Shown here piece after piece: positions 55,554 to 64,000 of a DNA stretch of 64,000 nt. Within the stretch, counting starts at the first letter, position 1. Every line of letters begins with the position of its first letter. The position numbers were made by a program, and so were the translations under genes. The stretch comes from UBA7803 sp041395905 (GTDB lineage: Bacteria > Pseudomonadota > Gammaproteobacteria > Pseudomonadales > Azotimanducaceae). Below the pieces are notes generated by a model, which was not told the DNA's origin, did no database searches, and saw only the letters and a list, made by a program, of their open reading frames with translations. The stretch covers positions 325,676 to 389,675 of the forward strand of contig JAWKZP010000004.1 in assembly GCA_041395905.1 (NCBI GenBank). The letters run 5' to 3'.

Positions 55554-55571
55554 CGCAGCCGCGGCGCTGCG
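55554..55571. terminator. weak hairpin between convergent genes
   Basis: CGCAGC and GCTGCG form a 6-bp stem with a 6-base loop in the 36-base gap between the serine hydrolase and the glutathione transferase genes. It lacks a T-run. It may act as a weak bidirectional terminator. Confidence 0.25.
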
Positions 55572-55587
55572 CGTCTGGACGGCCACC

Positions 55588-56337
55588 TCAGATGCTCAAC
55601 ATCCCGCGCCGCGGCATGTCCATTGCCAGAGTGGTCTCGGTCAACGGCGCGCCTGCCGCCTCGAGCGCATCCCGGTGCCTGGGCATCGGCGTTCGCACGG
55701 ACAGTTCCTCGAACGGCTTGAGCTCGAGAAACGCCGGATGCGCGAGCACGCGTGCCACGAATGCGGCCGTCTTCGGCCAGCGCGCGGCATCGATCGCGTA
55801 GCGCGCGAACGCCGCGTTGCGGAAGAACGACGCGATGGCGACGTCGGCCACGCACAGGTGGCCAAACAGATAGCCGTCGCCGGGCACCTGGCTCTCGAGG
55901 TAGTCGAGCACCTCGGGGATGTCTTCGTCGAACGTCTTTCTCAGAATTTCCTGATCTGGGCCTTCACCCCACACGTGCCGGTTGATGGCCACCTGATTGA
56001 ACAGCCGCCAGATGAACACCTCGCCCATGCGGGTGTCGGCGTACTCCTCGAGCCAGCGCGCCCGGGCACGATCGGCGAGCGTTTCAGGGAACATGGGCGT
56101 CTGCGGATAGCGCTCCTCCAGATACTCACAGATGACCGTGGAATCCGGCAGGGTGACCTGCCCGTCTACCAGAACGGGAATGCGCCGCACGGGGCTGAGC
56201 CTGGTGAACTCGTCGTTGCCGAAAAACGGCACGATGGGGTCGATGCGATAGAACACCCGCTTGACGGCAAGGCACACCAGCACCTTGCGAACGTACGGCG
56301 AGATGTAGCTGCCGATGATGGTGACCGGCTCGGACAT
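55588..56337 (-). CDS. glutathione S-transferase family protein
   Basis: A 249-residue cytoplasmic protein. The N-terminal thioredoxin-like domain (1-80) contains SYISPYVRKV, RRIPVLVDG with the cis-Pro, and LPDSTVICEYLEERYP with the Ser/Asp that contact glutathione. A helical C-terminal domain follows. The substrate is unknown. It lies downstream of phoU on the same strand with a 179-base gap, so it probably has its own promoter. Confidence 0.88.
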   Translation of the reverse strand: MSEPVTIIGSYISPYVRKVLVCLAVKRVFYRIDPIVPFFGNDEFTRLSPVRRIPVLVDGQVTLPDSTVICEYLEERYPQTPMFPETLADRARARWLEEYADTRMGEVFIWRLFNQVAINRHVWGEGPDQEILRKTFDEDIPEVLDYLESQVPGDGYLFGHLCVADVAIASFFRNAAFARYAIDAARWPKTAAFVARVLAHPAFLELKPFEELSVRTPMPRHRDALEAAGAPLTETTLAMDMPRRGMLSI

Positions 56338-56399
56338 GGTGAACGTCTCCGAAAGTAAGTCGTCTCGGCCCGGTGCTCATCCCCTGGGCGGGAAGCCGG

Positions 56400-56417
56400 G
56401 CAGCCCGAACGGGCTGC
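56400..56417 (-). terminator. hairpin downstream of phoU
   Basis: GCAGCCC and GGGCTGC form a 7-bp stem around a 4-base loop, about 100 bases downstream of the phoU stop on the minus strand. No T-run follows. It may end the pst-phoU transcript or lie in the leader of the glutathione transferase gene. Confidence 0.4.
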
Positions 56418-56516
56418 GCGGATGATGCGCCAGTTTTCACCAATTGGATATGCCCCCGAGCGCCTCGCCGCGATTCCAGCGCGGTCGCTACGCAGGCGAT
56501 CGGTTGGAGCCGGCCG

Positions 56517-57203
56517 TCAGCTCACCGACGACTGCTTGGGCGAGTGGCGCACGTCCTGGCCGCGCACGAGGTACACCACGTGCTCGCCCAGGTTCTTGGC
56601 ATGGTCGCCGATCCGCTCGAGCGATCGGGCGGCCCAGATGACGCTCATGGCGCGCTCGACCGTGCCGGGATCCTGGCGCATGGCCGAGGAGCGGTTGCGC
56701 AGAATCTGGTCGTAGGTGTCATCGATGGTTTCGTCAGCGGCAATCACCGCCAGGGCGCCGTCGGCGTCGAGACGGGCGAACGCGTCCAGGCTTCGGGTCA
56801 GCAGATCGTGGGTCATGTTGGCCAGCGTGCGGAAGTCGTTGTACTGGTCAGACGGGTACTCCATGTCGGCCAGTACCTTTGCCATCTTGGCGATCCTGCC
56901 GGCCTCGTCACCGATCCGTTCGAGGTCGGTGCTCGCCTTCATGACGCTGATCAGCGTGCGCAGATCGGACGCCGCGGGCTGGCGCCTGGCGATGATGTTG
57001 ACGCAGTGCTCGTCGATCTCGACCTCGAGCCGGTTGACCTTCTTGTCGCCGCGGCGCACCTCTTCGGCAAGCGCCGAATCCTGGGTCACCAGTGCGTCGA
57101 TGGCGTCGCGCAGCAGCTTCTCTACCTGCCCGCCCATCTCCATGAGCAGGTTGCGGGTTTCATCCAGCTCGGCGTCGTACTGTTCGGAAATGTGGGGGTT
57201 CAT
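56517..57203 (-). CDS. phoU: phosphate signalling regulator PhoU
   Basis: A 228-residue all-helical protein with two PhoU repeats (about 10-105 and 115-215). The pattern RRGDKKVNRLEVEIDEHCVNIIARRQP with downstream DLRTLISVMKASTDLERIGDEA in repeat 1, and the repeat-2 counterpart WAARSLERIGDHAKNLGEHVVYLVRG, are clear metal-binding PhoU motifs. It links the Pst transporter to PhoR and keeps PhoR silent when phosphate is plentiful. GAGGAA precedes the ATG. It is the last gene of the pst run, 17 bases after pstB. Confidence 0.95.
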   Translation of the reverse strand: MNPHISEQYDAELDETRNLLMEMGGQVEKLLRDAIDALVTQDSALAEEVRRGDKKVNRLEVEIDEHCVNIIARRQPAASDLRTLISVMKASTDLERIGDEAGRIAKMAKVLADMEYPSDQYNDFRTLANMTHDLLTRSLDAFARLDADGALAVIAADETIDDTYDQILRNRSSAMRQDPGTVERAMSVIWAARSLERIGDHAKNLGEHVVYLVRGQDVRHSPKQSSVS

Positions 57204-57220
57204 CGGAATTCCTCGATGGA

Positions 57221-58096
57221 TCAGCCGTAGCGGCCGGTGATGTAGTCCTCCGTTTGTGGTTTTTTTGGATTCGTGAAGACGTCATCGGTTCGGTCAAACT
57301 CTACCAGTTCCCCCAGGTACAGAAATGCGGTGTAGTCCGAAACTCTCGCCGCCTGCTGCATGTTATGCGTAACGATCACGATAGTGTACTCAGATTTCAG
57401 CTGGTGTATCAGCTCCTCGATTTTCAGCGTCGAGATCGGATCCAGCGCCGAGGCGGGCTCGTCGAGCAGCAGCACCGCCGGCTGCACCGCCACGGCTCGC
57501 GCAATCACCAGGCGCTGCTGCTGACCGCCGGACAGGCCAAGGGCGGACTCCTTGAGCCGGTCTCGGACTTCCTCCCAGAGTGCAGCGCTCTTGAGCGCCC
57601 ACTCGACCCGATCATCGAGCTCGGTCTTCGGTATCCGGCCGGCCAGACGCAGGCCGTAGGCCACGTTCTCGTAGATCGTCTTGGGGAACGGATTGGGTCG
57701 CTGGAACACCATGCCGACGCGCCTGCGCAGCTGGGCGACGTCGACGTCCTTGGCATAGATGTCCTGTCCTTCCAGGGTGATCCGCCCGCTGACGCTGACG
57801 TTGTCTATAAGGTCGTTCATGCGATTGAAGCAACGCAGCAGCGTCGACTTGCCGCAGCCGGAGGGGCCGATGAACGCGGTCGCCTGTTTCTGCGGGATCG
57901 CCAGGGAAATGCTGTTCAGCGCCTGCTGCTCGCCGTAGTACAGGCTCCAGCCGTCCACGAGAAGGCTGTCCGGCAACGAGACCGGCTGCTCCTGTGTGGC
58001 GTCCGGCTTCAGCGGCTGGGCGTTCGGGCGGTCGGCAATGGTGTCAGAGGTCATTTCGGCGGCTTCCGGTCTCGAAGTGGGGTTACTCGACGCCAC
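57221..58096 (-). CDS. pstB: phosphate ABC transporter ATP-binding protein PstB
   Basis: A 291-residue ABC ATPase. Walker A GPSGCGKST begins at residue 77, LSGGQ at 188, LLLDEP at 209, and the H-loop His is about 244. NRMNDLI and FQRPNPFPKTIYENV are typical of PstB. It drives phosphate import with PstC and PstA. The GTG at 58096 has GGAGAG 8 bases upstream and overlaps pstA by 14 bases; an ATG at 58054 is an alternative that shortens the variable N-terminus by 14 residues. Confidence 0.95.
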   Translation of the reverse strand: MASSNPTSRPEAAEMTSDTIADRPNAQPLKPDATQEQPVSLPDSLLVDGWSLYYGEQQALNSISLAIPQKQATAFIGPSGCGKSTLLRCFNRMNDLIDNVSVSGRITLEGQDIYAKDVDVAQLRRRVGMVFQRPNPFPKTIYENVAYGLRLAGRIPKTELDDRVEWALKSAALWEEVRDRLKESALGLSGGQQQRLVIARAVAVQPAVLLLDEPASALDPISTLKIEELIHQLKSEYTIVIVTHNMQQAARVSDYTAFLYLGELVEFDRTDDVFTNPKKPQTEDYITGRYG

Positions 58097-59780
58097 GGTA
58101 GCGTCTCTCCAGGCGATTGCGCAGCATGATCGCGGTGAGATTCAGGGCAACGATCAGCAGCACCAGCAGCAGCGCGGTGGCGTACACCAGTGGGCGCGCC
58201 GCGTCGACGTTGGGGCTCTGAAAGCCCACGTCGTAGATGTGGAAGCCGAGGTGCATGAACTTCCGTTCCAGGTGCACGAAAGGAAAGTTACCGTCCAGCG
58301 GCAGGCTGGGCGCGAGCTTCACTACGCCCACCAGCATGAGTGGGGCCACCTCGCCCGCGGCCCTGGCGACCGCGAGGATCACCCCGGTGAGAATCGCCGG
58401 GCTGGCCATGGGAATCACCACCTTGAACAGGGTCTCCGCCTTGGTTGCGCCCAACGCCAGGCTGCCCTCGCGGATCGCGCGGGGAATGCGGGTCAGACCT
58501 TCTTCGGTGGACACTACCACCACGGGCACGGTCAGCAGCGCCAGCGTCAGCGACGCCCAGAGCAGGCCCGGCGTTCCGAACGTGGGTGCCGGCAGCGCGT
58601 CGGGAAAAAACAGCGCGTCCAGGTTGCCGCCCAGGAAGTAGACGAAGAAACCCAGCCCGAACACGCCGTACACGATCGACGGTACCCCGGCCAGATTGTT
58701 CACGGCGATGCGGATCAGCCGCACGAACGGCCCCTGCTTGGCATATTCGCGCAGATACAGCGCCGCGATCACACCGAACGGGGTCACCAGAATCGACATC
58801 AGCAGCACCATCATGATGGTGCCGAAAATCGCGGGGTAGATGCCGCCCTCGGTATTCGCTTCGCGCGGCGTGTCGGTAAGGAACAGGCCGACGCTGTGCA
58901 GATAGTGTCCGATCTTCTGCAGAACCGGCATGGCGTTCGGACGCCAGGCGCGAACCACGTCACCGACGTTGACCGTGAGTTCCATCCCGCTCGCCGTGCG
59001 CAGCCGGATCGAATCCCGGTGCAGCGCCCCCTGCAGCGCGCGCAATTCCTGCTCGCCGGCCTGGAACTCCGCCTGCAGCGCCTGCTCGGACGTATCGATC
59101 TCGGCCATGCGGGCATTGCGCGCCACCGGATCCAGGGATTCGCGACGGTGCAGCCCCTTGCGATCCAGCCGCAGCTGCTCGAGCGCGTAGTTGATGTGAT
59201 TGAGCTTGTCGTTCTCAAGTGCTTTGATCTGCTCGCGCAGCAGCACCGCCCGTTGCAGCCGGCTCAGAAAGTCGTCCCACGCGGCCGGACCGTCGCTCGA
59301 CAGCACATCGCCTTCGTAGGTGGCCGTGAGAAAACCGTAGGCATTGCCCCACTCCATCCGCTCCAGCACCACCGCATCCTCGGGATAACGAACCGAGTCG
59401 ATGTAGTGAGTGGGAATCCAGCGGAAGTCGGGCGGCGCGACCCTGCGGTTGCCGGTCTTGATCTGCCAGCGCTCCACCTCGATCTGACCGGCAGGCAGCG
59501 CATCCGCACTCTGCCCGGTCGCTTCCAGGTACTGGCTGGCTGCGAGAATCTCGCTGTCGGTCACCTCGCCGAGCACTACCTGCTCGACGCCGCTGCGATC
59601 GGTATAACCGATCAGTGCTACCGATGCCGGCCAGAAGTGACCGAACCCACGCACCGCGATCAGCAGCAGCAGCCCCACCACCGCTGTGATGCTGATGCCC
59701 ACGGCACCCGCATTCAGCCACACCCACGGCTCGCCCGAGGCGAACCAGACTCTCAACTTGAAGCGATCTTCCTTGAGCAT
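58083..59780 (-). CDS. pstA: phosphate ABC transporter permease PstA, large type
   Basis: A 565-residue inner membrane permease. The first helix (about 27-47) is followed by a large extracytoplasmic domain (about 60-270) containing a coiled coil (LREQIKALENDKLNHINYALEQL). The C-terminal part has the permease helices and the EAA-like loop PRAIREGSLALGATKAETLFKVV. This long form is known from Pseudomonas-like and other marine Gammaproteobacteria; E. coli PstA lacks the inserted domain. The ATG at 59780 begins TGACATG, where TGA is the pstC stop. Confidence 0.92.
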   Translation of the reverse strand: MLKEDRFKLRVWFASGEPWVWLNAGAVGISITAVVGLLLLIAVRGFGHFWPASVALIGYTDRSGVEQVVLGEVTDSEILAASQYLEATGQSADALPAGQIEVERWQIKTGNRRVAPPDFRWIPTHYIDSVRYPEDAVVLERMEWGNAYGFLTATYEGDVLSSDGPAAWDDFLSRLQRAVLLREQIKALENDKLNHINYALEQLRLDRKGLHRRESLDPVARNARMAEIDTSEQALQAEFQAGEQELRALQGALHRDSIRLRTASGMELTVNVGDVVRAWRPNAMPVLQKIGHYLHSVGLFLTDTPREANTEGGIYPAIFGTIMMVLLMSILVTPFGVIAALYLREYAKQGPFVRLIRIAVNNLAGVPSIVYGVFGLGFFVYFLGGNLDALFFPDALPAPTFGTPGLLWASLTLALLTVPVVVVSTEEGLTRIPRAIREGSLALGATKAETLFKVVIPMASPAILTGVILAVARAAGEVAPLMLVGVVKLAPSLPLDGNFPFVHLERKFMHLGFHIYDVGFQSPNVDAARPLVYATALLLVLLIVALNLTAIMLRNRLERRYRGVE

Positions 59781-59781
59781 G

Positions 59782-61968
59782 TCAGAGATTTCCGTAGCGC
59801 GTGCGTAGCCGCTGCCGGACGAGCTCGGCAACGGTGTTGAACAGGAACGTGATCATGAACAGCACCAGCGCAGCGAGGAACAGAATGCGGTAGTGGGAAC
59901 TGTCCACTTCCGACTCCGGCAGCTCCACGGCAATGTTGGCCGCGAAGGTGCGCATGCCTTCGAATATGTTCAGATCCATGATCGGCGTGTTGCCGGTAGC
60001 CATCAGCACGATCATGGTCTCGCCGACCGCACGGCCGAGCCCGATCATCACTGCCGAGAAGATCCCGGGACTCGCAGTCAGCAGCACCACGCGGACGAGC
60101 GTCTGCCAGGGTGTGGCGCCCAGCGCGAGGGAGCCGTTGATCAGATGGGTCGGCACCCCGTAGATGGCGTCCTCCGCGATGGAGAAGATGGTCGGGATCA
60201 CGGCCAGTCCCATGGCGATGCCCACCACCAGCGCGTTGCGCTGATCGTAGTTGAGCCCCCAGTGCTCGAGCAGCCAGGCCTTGGAGTTGCCATCGAAGAG
60301 CAGCGTCTCGAGCCACGGTCCCACGGCGAACGCGATCCATACCGTGGCGACGATGACCGGGACGACGATCAGCCCGTACCAGCCATCGAAACGCGCGGTC
60401 AGCCGATCCGGCAGCCGACCCCAGAGCCAGGCCGTCACCAGGATGCCGAGCGGCAGAACGAAAATGATGCTCAGCACCGCCGACAGGTTGGCCTCGATCA
60501 GCGGCGCCAGCCAGAGCCCGGCCAGAAAGCCGAGAATGACGGTGGGCAGCGCCGCCATAATCTCGATGCCCGGCTTCACCAGCCTGCGCATGGAGGGCGC
60601 CATGAAATAGGCCGTGTAGATCGCACCCATGATGGCAATGGGCACAGCGAACAGCATGGCGTAGAAGGCACCCTTGAGCGTGCCGAACAGCAGCGGCGTG
60701 AGGGAGAATTTGGCTTCGAAATCGTTGTCGGCAGACGACGACTGCCAGCTGTACACGGGCTCCTCGTAGCCTTCGTACCAGACCTTCGACCACAACGTGG
60801 ACCAGGAGATGTCCGGATGCTCGTTGTGCAGGTCGTAGGTCTGCACGTTGCCGTCGGGATCGGCGACGAGCAGGAGATCCGAGCGCGGCGCGATGCTCGC
60901 CGTTGCCAGCCTGGTGCTCACCAGGGGATGGCTGGCAAGATGCCGCTGCGAGGTCGTGTAGAACAGCTGCAACCGGCCGGACTCGTCGATGGCACCGAAG
61001 CCCTTGCGCCTGGGCTCAGGAATGATCCGCACCGCTGGGGATTCCAGCTGAAAACTCCGCGCGGCCTCCAGCTGATAGCCGAACTCGCCGCGCACCATGA
61101 ACCATTGCGTGATCTGACCGGCAGCGTCTGCCACCAGCAGCGAATAGCGCCCGAGCAGCGGCTCCACGGCGGTCATCCTGCCGTCTTCCGGCACGAGTCG
61201 GCTGAGGTAGCTCTGCTGAGGCGCGTTGGGGCGCGTCAGGTCCACCACCTCGACCGTGCCGTCGTTGGCGATCAGGTACAGCCACTGCCCCCGGGGGCCG
61301 AACAGCACCTGATCGTAGCTGCGGGTCAGGCGCACGTGGCCGCGCCGGGGCATTTCCAGCGCGAAGCCGGATTCGGCATCGCGGTACTGTCGAACGGTGA
61401 GATTGCGCCCCTGCAGGGTGGCCACCCGAACCTCGAAGTTGCCGTAGAACGCATCCAGCGCATCGACCTCACCGAGTTCGAGCCAGTCGTCTTCGAACAC
61501 GTACTCGATGTGCGGATCGACGGAGCGCTCGTCGCCGTCGAACGATACGGGATAGGACGCCTGAACGAACGCGAGGGTATCGTCCTCATCGAGCAGGGCG
61601 TACAGCCCCGTGTGGCCGGCGACGTCGATCACCTGACGCAGCCGATGGTCGAACGCGTGCTGCTGCAGAATCCTGCCGTTCTCGATGCTGAAGAACGTCG
61701 CCTGACCTTCGCTGTCGATGCGCAGGCCAACCTCGTCCGACTCGTTGCTGGACACCGCCAGTGCCTGCGCCGGCGGCAGCTCGTAGGCACGCCCGGTCTC
61801 GATGTCCGCACCGACGAAGACCGGCGCCACCACCCACACCAGATAGAAAAAGATGAGGGCGATGGCACCGATTACCCCGGCACCACCGAGCGCCACCACG
61901 TAGCGCGTGAGCGCATTGACCAGCCGCCTGCGGCCAGGCAGTTGCGACAGCCCAGCAGAACCTGCCAT
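59782..61968 (-). CDS. pstC: phosphate ABC transporter permease PstC, large type
   Basis: A 728-residue permease with a helix at about 20-45, a large periplasmic beta-rich domain (about 50-410) and six transmembrane helices in the C-terminal 300 residues. The EAA-like loop LINGSLALGATPWQTLVRVVL is present. The periplasmic domain looks like repeated beta-propeller-type strands, far longer than in E. coli PstC. It pairs with PstA to form the phosphate channel. It lies 45 bases downstream of pstS. Confidence 0.92.
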   Translation of the reverse strand: MAGSAGLSQLPGRRRLVNALTRYVVALGGAGVIGAIALIFFYLVWVVAPVFVGADIETGRAYELPPAQALAVSSNESDEVGLRIDSEGQATFFSIENGRILQQHAFDHRLRQVIDVAGHTGLYALLDEDDTLAFVQASYPVSFDGDERSVDPHIEYVFEDDWLELGEVDALDAFYGNFEVRVATLQGRNLTVRQYRDAESGFALEMPRRGHVRLTRSYDQVLFGPRGQWLYLIANDGTVEVVDLTRPNAPQQSYLSRLVPEDGRMTAVEPLLGRYSLLVADAAGQITQWFMVRGEFGYQLEAARSFQLESPAVRIIPEPRRKGFGAIDESGRLQLFYTTSQRHLASHPLVSTRLATASIAPRSDLLLVADPDGNVQTYDLHNEHPDISWSTLWSKVWYEGYEEPVYSWQSSSADNDFEAKFSLTPLLFGTLKGAFYAMLFAVPIAIMGAIYTAYFMAPSMRRLVKPGIEIMAALPTVILGFLAGLWLAPLIEANLSAVLSIIFVLPLGILVTAWLWGRLPDRLTARFDGWYGLIVVPVIVATVWIAFAVGPWLETLLFDGNSKAWLLEHWGLNYDQRNALVVGIAMGLAVIPTIFSIAEDAIYGVPTHLINGSLALGATPWQTLVRVVLLTASPGIFSAVMIGLGRAVGETMIVLMATGNTPIMDLNIFEGMRTFAANIAVELPESEVDSSHYRILFLAALVLFMITFLFNTVAELVRQRLRTRYGNL

Positions 61969-62013
61969 GGAACGCTTACTCCGTGCGAGACCCGTTGCCG
62001 GCGCAGCCGCCGA

Positions 62014-62973
62014 TCATTGAAGCTTTCTCAGCTCGCGCGAAACCAGGCGGGCCGACAGCGGAATATAGCCATCTTTGGCCACGATTTCCTGACCCTCTCT
62101 GGACAGCACGAGCTTCAGGAACTCGTTCTCCAGCGGCGGCAGCGGCGAGCCGGGCTTGCGATTGACGTAGATGTACAGGTAGCGCGAAAGCGGATAGTCA
62201 CCGCTCAGCGCGTTCTCGGGGGTCGCCGCCACCGGTTCCGAGTCGTCCTGCTCGGCGAGCGCGATCGCCTTCACCCCGGAAGTGACATAGCCGATACCCG
62301 AGTAACCGATCCCATTGAGCGAGGTGGACACCGCCTGCACCACCGAGGCAGACCCCGGCTGCTCGTTCACGGTGTTCTTGAAGTCGCCCGAACAGAGCGC
62401 GACCTGCTTGAAATAGCCGTAGGTACCGGATACCGAGTTGCGCCCGTAGAGCTGAATCGGACGGTCGGCCCAGCTGCCGGTCAGGCCCAGCTGCCCCCAG
62501 CGGTCGTAGGACTCGCTGCCGCCACACCGGCGCGTCACCGAGAACACCTCGTCCACCTGTTTGATGGTCATCGACTCGATCGGGTTGTCCTTATTCACGA
62601 ACACGGCCAACGCATCGATCGCCACCCGCACCACCGTGGGCTTGTAGCCGTGGCGTGCCTCGAAGGCTTCGATCTCGTTGTCCTTCATGGCCCGGCTCAT
62701 GGGCCCCAGGTTCGAGGTCCCCTCTGTGAGCGCCGGCGGAGCGGTGGACGAGCCGGCCGCCTGCACCTGAATGTTGACGTTGGGATACTCGCGCTTGAAG
62801 GCCTCCGTCCACAGCGTCATAAGGTTGGCCAGCGTGTCGGAACCGACGCTGGAGAGATTTCCGGAAACGCCGCCGACGCGCTGGTACTCAGGCAGCGCCT
62901 CGTCGTCCTGGGCGAGCGCGCCCAGCGGCAGGGTGAGCAGCAGAGCTGCGATGAAACTCTTGATCCTGGTCAT
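62014..62973 (-). CDS. pstS: phosphate-binding protein PstS
   Basis: A 319-residue periplasmic binding protein with a signal peptide (cleavage near GALAQDD). SSVGSDTLANL, QAAGSSTAPPAL and RNSVSGTYGYFKQ provide the Ser, Thr and Gly contacts for phosphate, and VNKDNPIESMT matches the family. The ATG overlaps the phoR stop (ATGA), leaving no gap for a separate Pho-box promoter directly before it. Confidence 0.94.
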   Translation of the reverse strand: MTRIKSFIAALLLTLPLGALAQDDEALPEYQRVGGVSGNLSSVGSDTLANLMTLWTEAFKREYPNVNIQVQAAGSSTAPPALTEGTSNLGPMSRAMKDNEIEAFEARHGYKPTVVRVAIDALAVFVNKDNPIESMTIKQVDEVFSVTRRCGGSESYDRWGQLGLTGSWADRPIQLYGRNSVSGTYGYFKQVALCSGDFKNTVNEQPGSASVVQAVSTSLNGIGYSGIGYVTSGVKAIALAEQDDSEPVAATPENALSGDYPLSRYLYIYVNRKPGSPLPPLENEFLKLVLSREGQEIVAKDGYIPLSARLVSRELRKLQ

Positions 62974-64000
62974 GTTGCTTCCTCTTGCATGAGGTGGGGT
63001 TGAACGAGCTGCGAGTCGGGAAACTCGCAGGTGAACGTGCTGCCTTCTCCGACCCGGCTCGTTACCTTGAGCTCGGCGTGATGGCGTTTCAGTACGTGTT
63101 TGACGATGGCGAGCCCGAGGCCGGTGCCGCCCCGCACCCTGGATCGGGCCAGATCGACGCGATAGAACCGCTCGGTGATCCGCTGCATGTGCTCGGGGGC
63201 GATGCCGATTCCCTGGTCGGAAACAGAAAGGGCCGCGCCACTCGCGGTACGTCCCCAGCGGATGCTGATCAACCCGCCGTCCGGGCTGTAGCGCACCGCG
63301 TTGCTGATGACGTTGAGGCACGCGCTGTAGATCTCGCTCTCGACACCACGCAGATCCGGCTCGTCGGCGAGATCGAGCTCGAACTTGTGCCGCCCGTCGC
63401 CAAGCGCGCGGGCTTCCGCAACGCAGCTGCGTAGCAGCTTCGCCATGTCGAGCTCGGCAAGCTCCGCCGGTTCGGGCAACGCGCTGGCTTCCAGGCGCGT
63501 CAGCAGCAGCAGGTCGTCCACCAACGCCCGCATGCGCAGCGTCGGCGGCTCGAGCTTGGCGAGCAGCTCGCGCATCGTCTGCGCATCCAGATCCTCGCTG
63601 GCCATGGTTTCGAGATAGCCGACCACCACCGTGAGTGGCGTCCGAAGCTCGTGCGAAACGTTGGCCACGAAGTCCTGACGCATGCTCAGCAGCCGGTTCA
63701 GCTGCGTCACGTCACGAGCCAGAATCAGCGCGTGCGCGCCGCCGAGCGGAATGCGCCGCACTTCCAGGCGCCGGCTGTCGTCGAACGGCGAAGCGAACTC
63801 CACCAGGCTGTCCCGGGCCCGACCGCGGCACAGGGCCACGAAGTCGGGCTGGCGGATCAGCGAGGCGAGGTTGCTGCCGGTATCCGTCGGCTTGAGCTTG
63901 AGCATGTTCTGGGACACGGAATTGAAGCTTTCGATGTCGCCATTGCGATCGATGATGATCGCCGCATCCGGCAGCGCGTTGGTGATCTCGCGCAGGGTGT
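62970..64000 (-). CDS. phoR: phosphate-regulon sensor kinase PhoR, 5' end outside the window
   Basis: The C-terminal 343 or so residues of a membrane-linked histidine kinase. A PAS domain is partly visible (ITNALPDAAIIIDRNGDIESFNS onward), then HisKA with the phosphorylated His of VSHELRTPLT (codon 63651-63653), and an HATPase domain with NAVRYSPDGG, DQGIGI and GGTGLGLAIVKHV. The frame stays open to the window edge, so the start, membrane segments and phoB lie beyond it. It senses phosphate status through PstSCAB-PhoU and controls PhoB. Its stop overlaps the pstS start. Confidence 0.93.
   Translation of the reverse strand, partial: TLREITNALPDAAIIIDRNGDIESFNSVSQNMLKLKPTDTGSNLASLIRQPDFVALCRGRARDSLVEFASPFDDSRRLEVRRIPLGGAHALILARDVTQLNRLLSMRQDFVANVSHELRTPLTVVVGYLETMASEDLDAQTMRELLAKLEPPTLRMRALVDDLLLLTRLEASALPEPAELAELDMAKLLRSCVAEARALGDGRHKFELDLADEPDLRGVESEIYSACLNVISNAVRYSPDGGLISIRWGRTASGAALSVSDQGIGIAPEHMQRITERFYRVDLARSRVRGGTGLGLAIVKHVLKRHHAELKVTSRVGEGSTFTCEFPDSQLVQPHLMQEEAT

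Noticed and set aside
59893..63003. A 1036-codon open frame on the plus strand opposite pstC and pstS
   Set aside because: It crosses the stop and start regions of pstS, pstC and phoR, whose motifs are clear on the other strand, and has no recognisable domain.

Overview
The window is GC-rich chromosomal DNA packed with bacterial genes. No gap between genes exceeds about 235 bases, many genes overlap by ATGA or GTGA, and Shine-Dalgarno sites are common. The gene families (RhlE, YceH, YbaN/DUF454, a YcbB/YcbK-like pair, large-type PstC/PstA, DUF3999/DUF2339) point to a Gammaproteobacterium. The many lipid-, ketone- and ester-degrading enzymes suggest an environmental, probably aerobic lineage such as Nevskiales, Steroidobacterales or Woeseiales; this placement is inference from gene content. 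I see no rRNA, tRNA, CRISPR array, insertion sequence or prophage.

Layout. 0.2-2 kb: a cold-type RRM protein convergent with RhlE helicase. 2-4.9 kb: a three-gene operon (PhyH oxygenase, membrane protein, GPH-type transporter). 4.9-8.7 kb: an MFS transporter, then an L,D-transpeptidase and a MepK-like peptidase for peptidoglycan remodelling. 8.8-12.6 kb: an OhrR-like regulator divergent from a CxxCH haem protein, an alpha/beta hydrolase, a class A beta-lactamase-like enzyme without the usual Glu166, and a DUF1993 protein. 12.7-20 kb: a Rieske oxygenase divergent from a czcCBA-like metal efflux operon whose pump gene is frameshifted, followed by a DUF3240 gene. 20-27.4 kb: an HDOD-GAF signalling protein, a Tat-type carboxylesterase, a PiT phosphate transporter, a hydrolase, a frameshifted epoxide hydrolase and a cupin. 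27.4-31.6 kb: a P2-type ATPase, a DUF454 protein and a second PhyH oxygenase. 31.8-37.8 kb: an operon of BVMO, YceH, cyclase and ICL-like lyase, facing an SDR/hydrolase pair. 37.8-43.6 kb: a DUF3999/DUF2339 membrane pair, an alpha/beta hydrolase and a CarS-like protein. 43.7-48.6 kb: an amidohydrolase, then carboxyspermidine dehydrogenase, carboxyspermidine decarboxylase and ornithine decarboxylase, which together would make spermidine from ornithine. 48.7-55.6 kb: a symmetric divergent cluster (see below). 55.6-64 kb: a glutathione transferase and the run phoR-pstS-pstC-pstA-pstB-phoU, with phoR cut by the window edge.

The most unusual locus is 48.7-55.6 kb. One arm encodes a predicted exported enzyme with the phosphohistidine and ATP-grasp parts of a dikinase in the order seen in glucan water dikinases, coupled by ATGA to a secreted serine hydrolase. 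The divergent arm encodes a distant relative of ADP/ATP carriers, also coupled by ATGA to a secreted serine hydrolase. One reading is an envelope phosphorylation system with its own nucleotide carrier; this is a hypothesis.

Two genes are broken by small indels (the czcA-like pump and the epoxide hydrolase). Both lesions lie in homopolymers or short tandem repeats, so assembly error is as likely as real decay. The very long open frames opposite real genes in this GC-rich DNA were treated as shadows.
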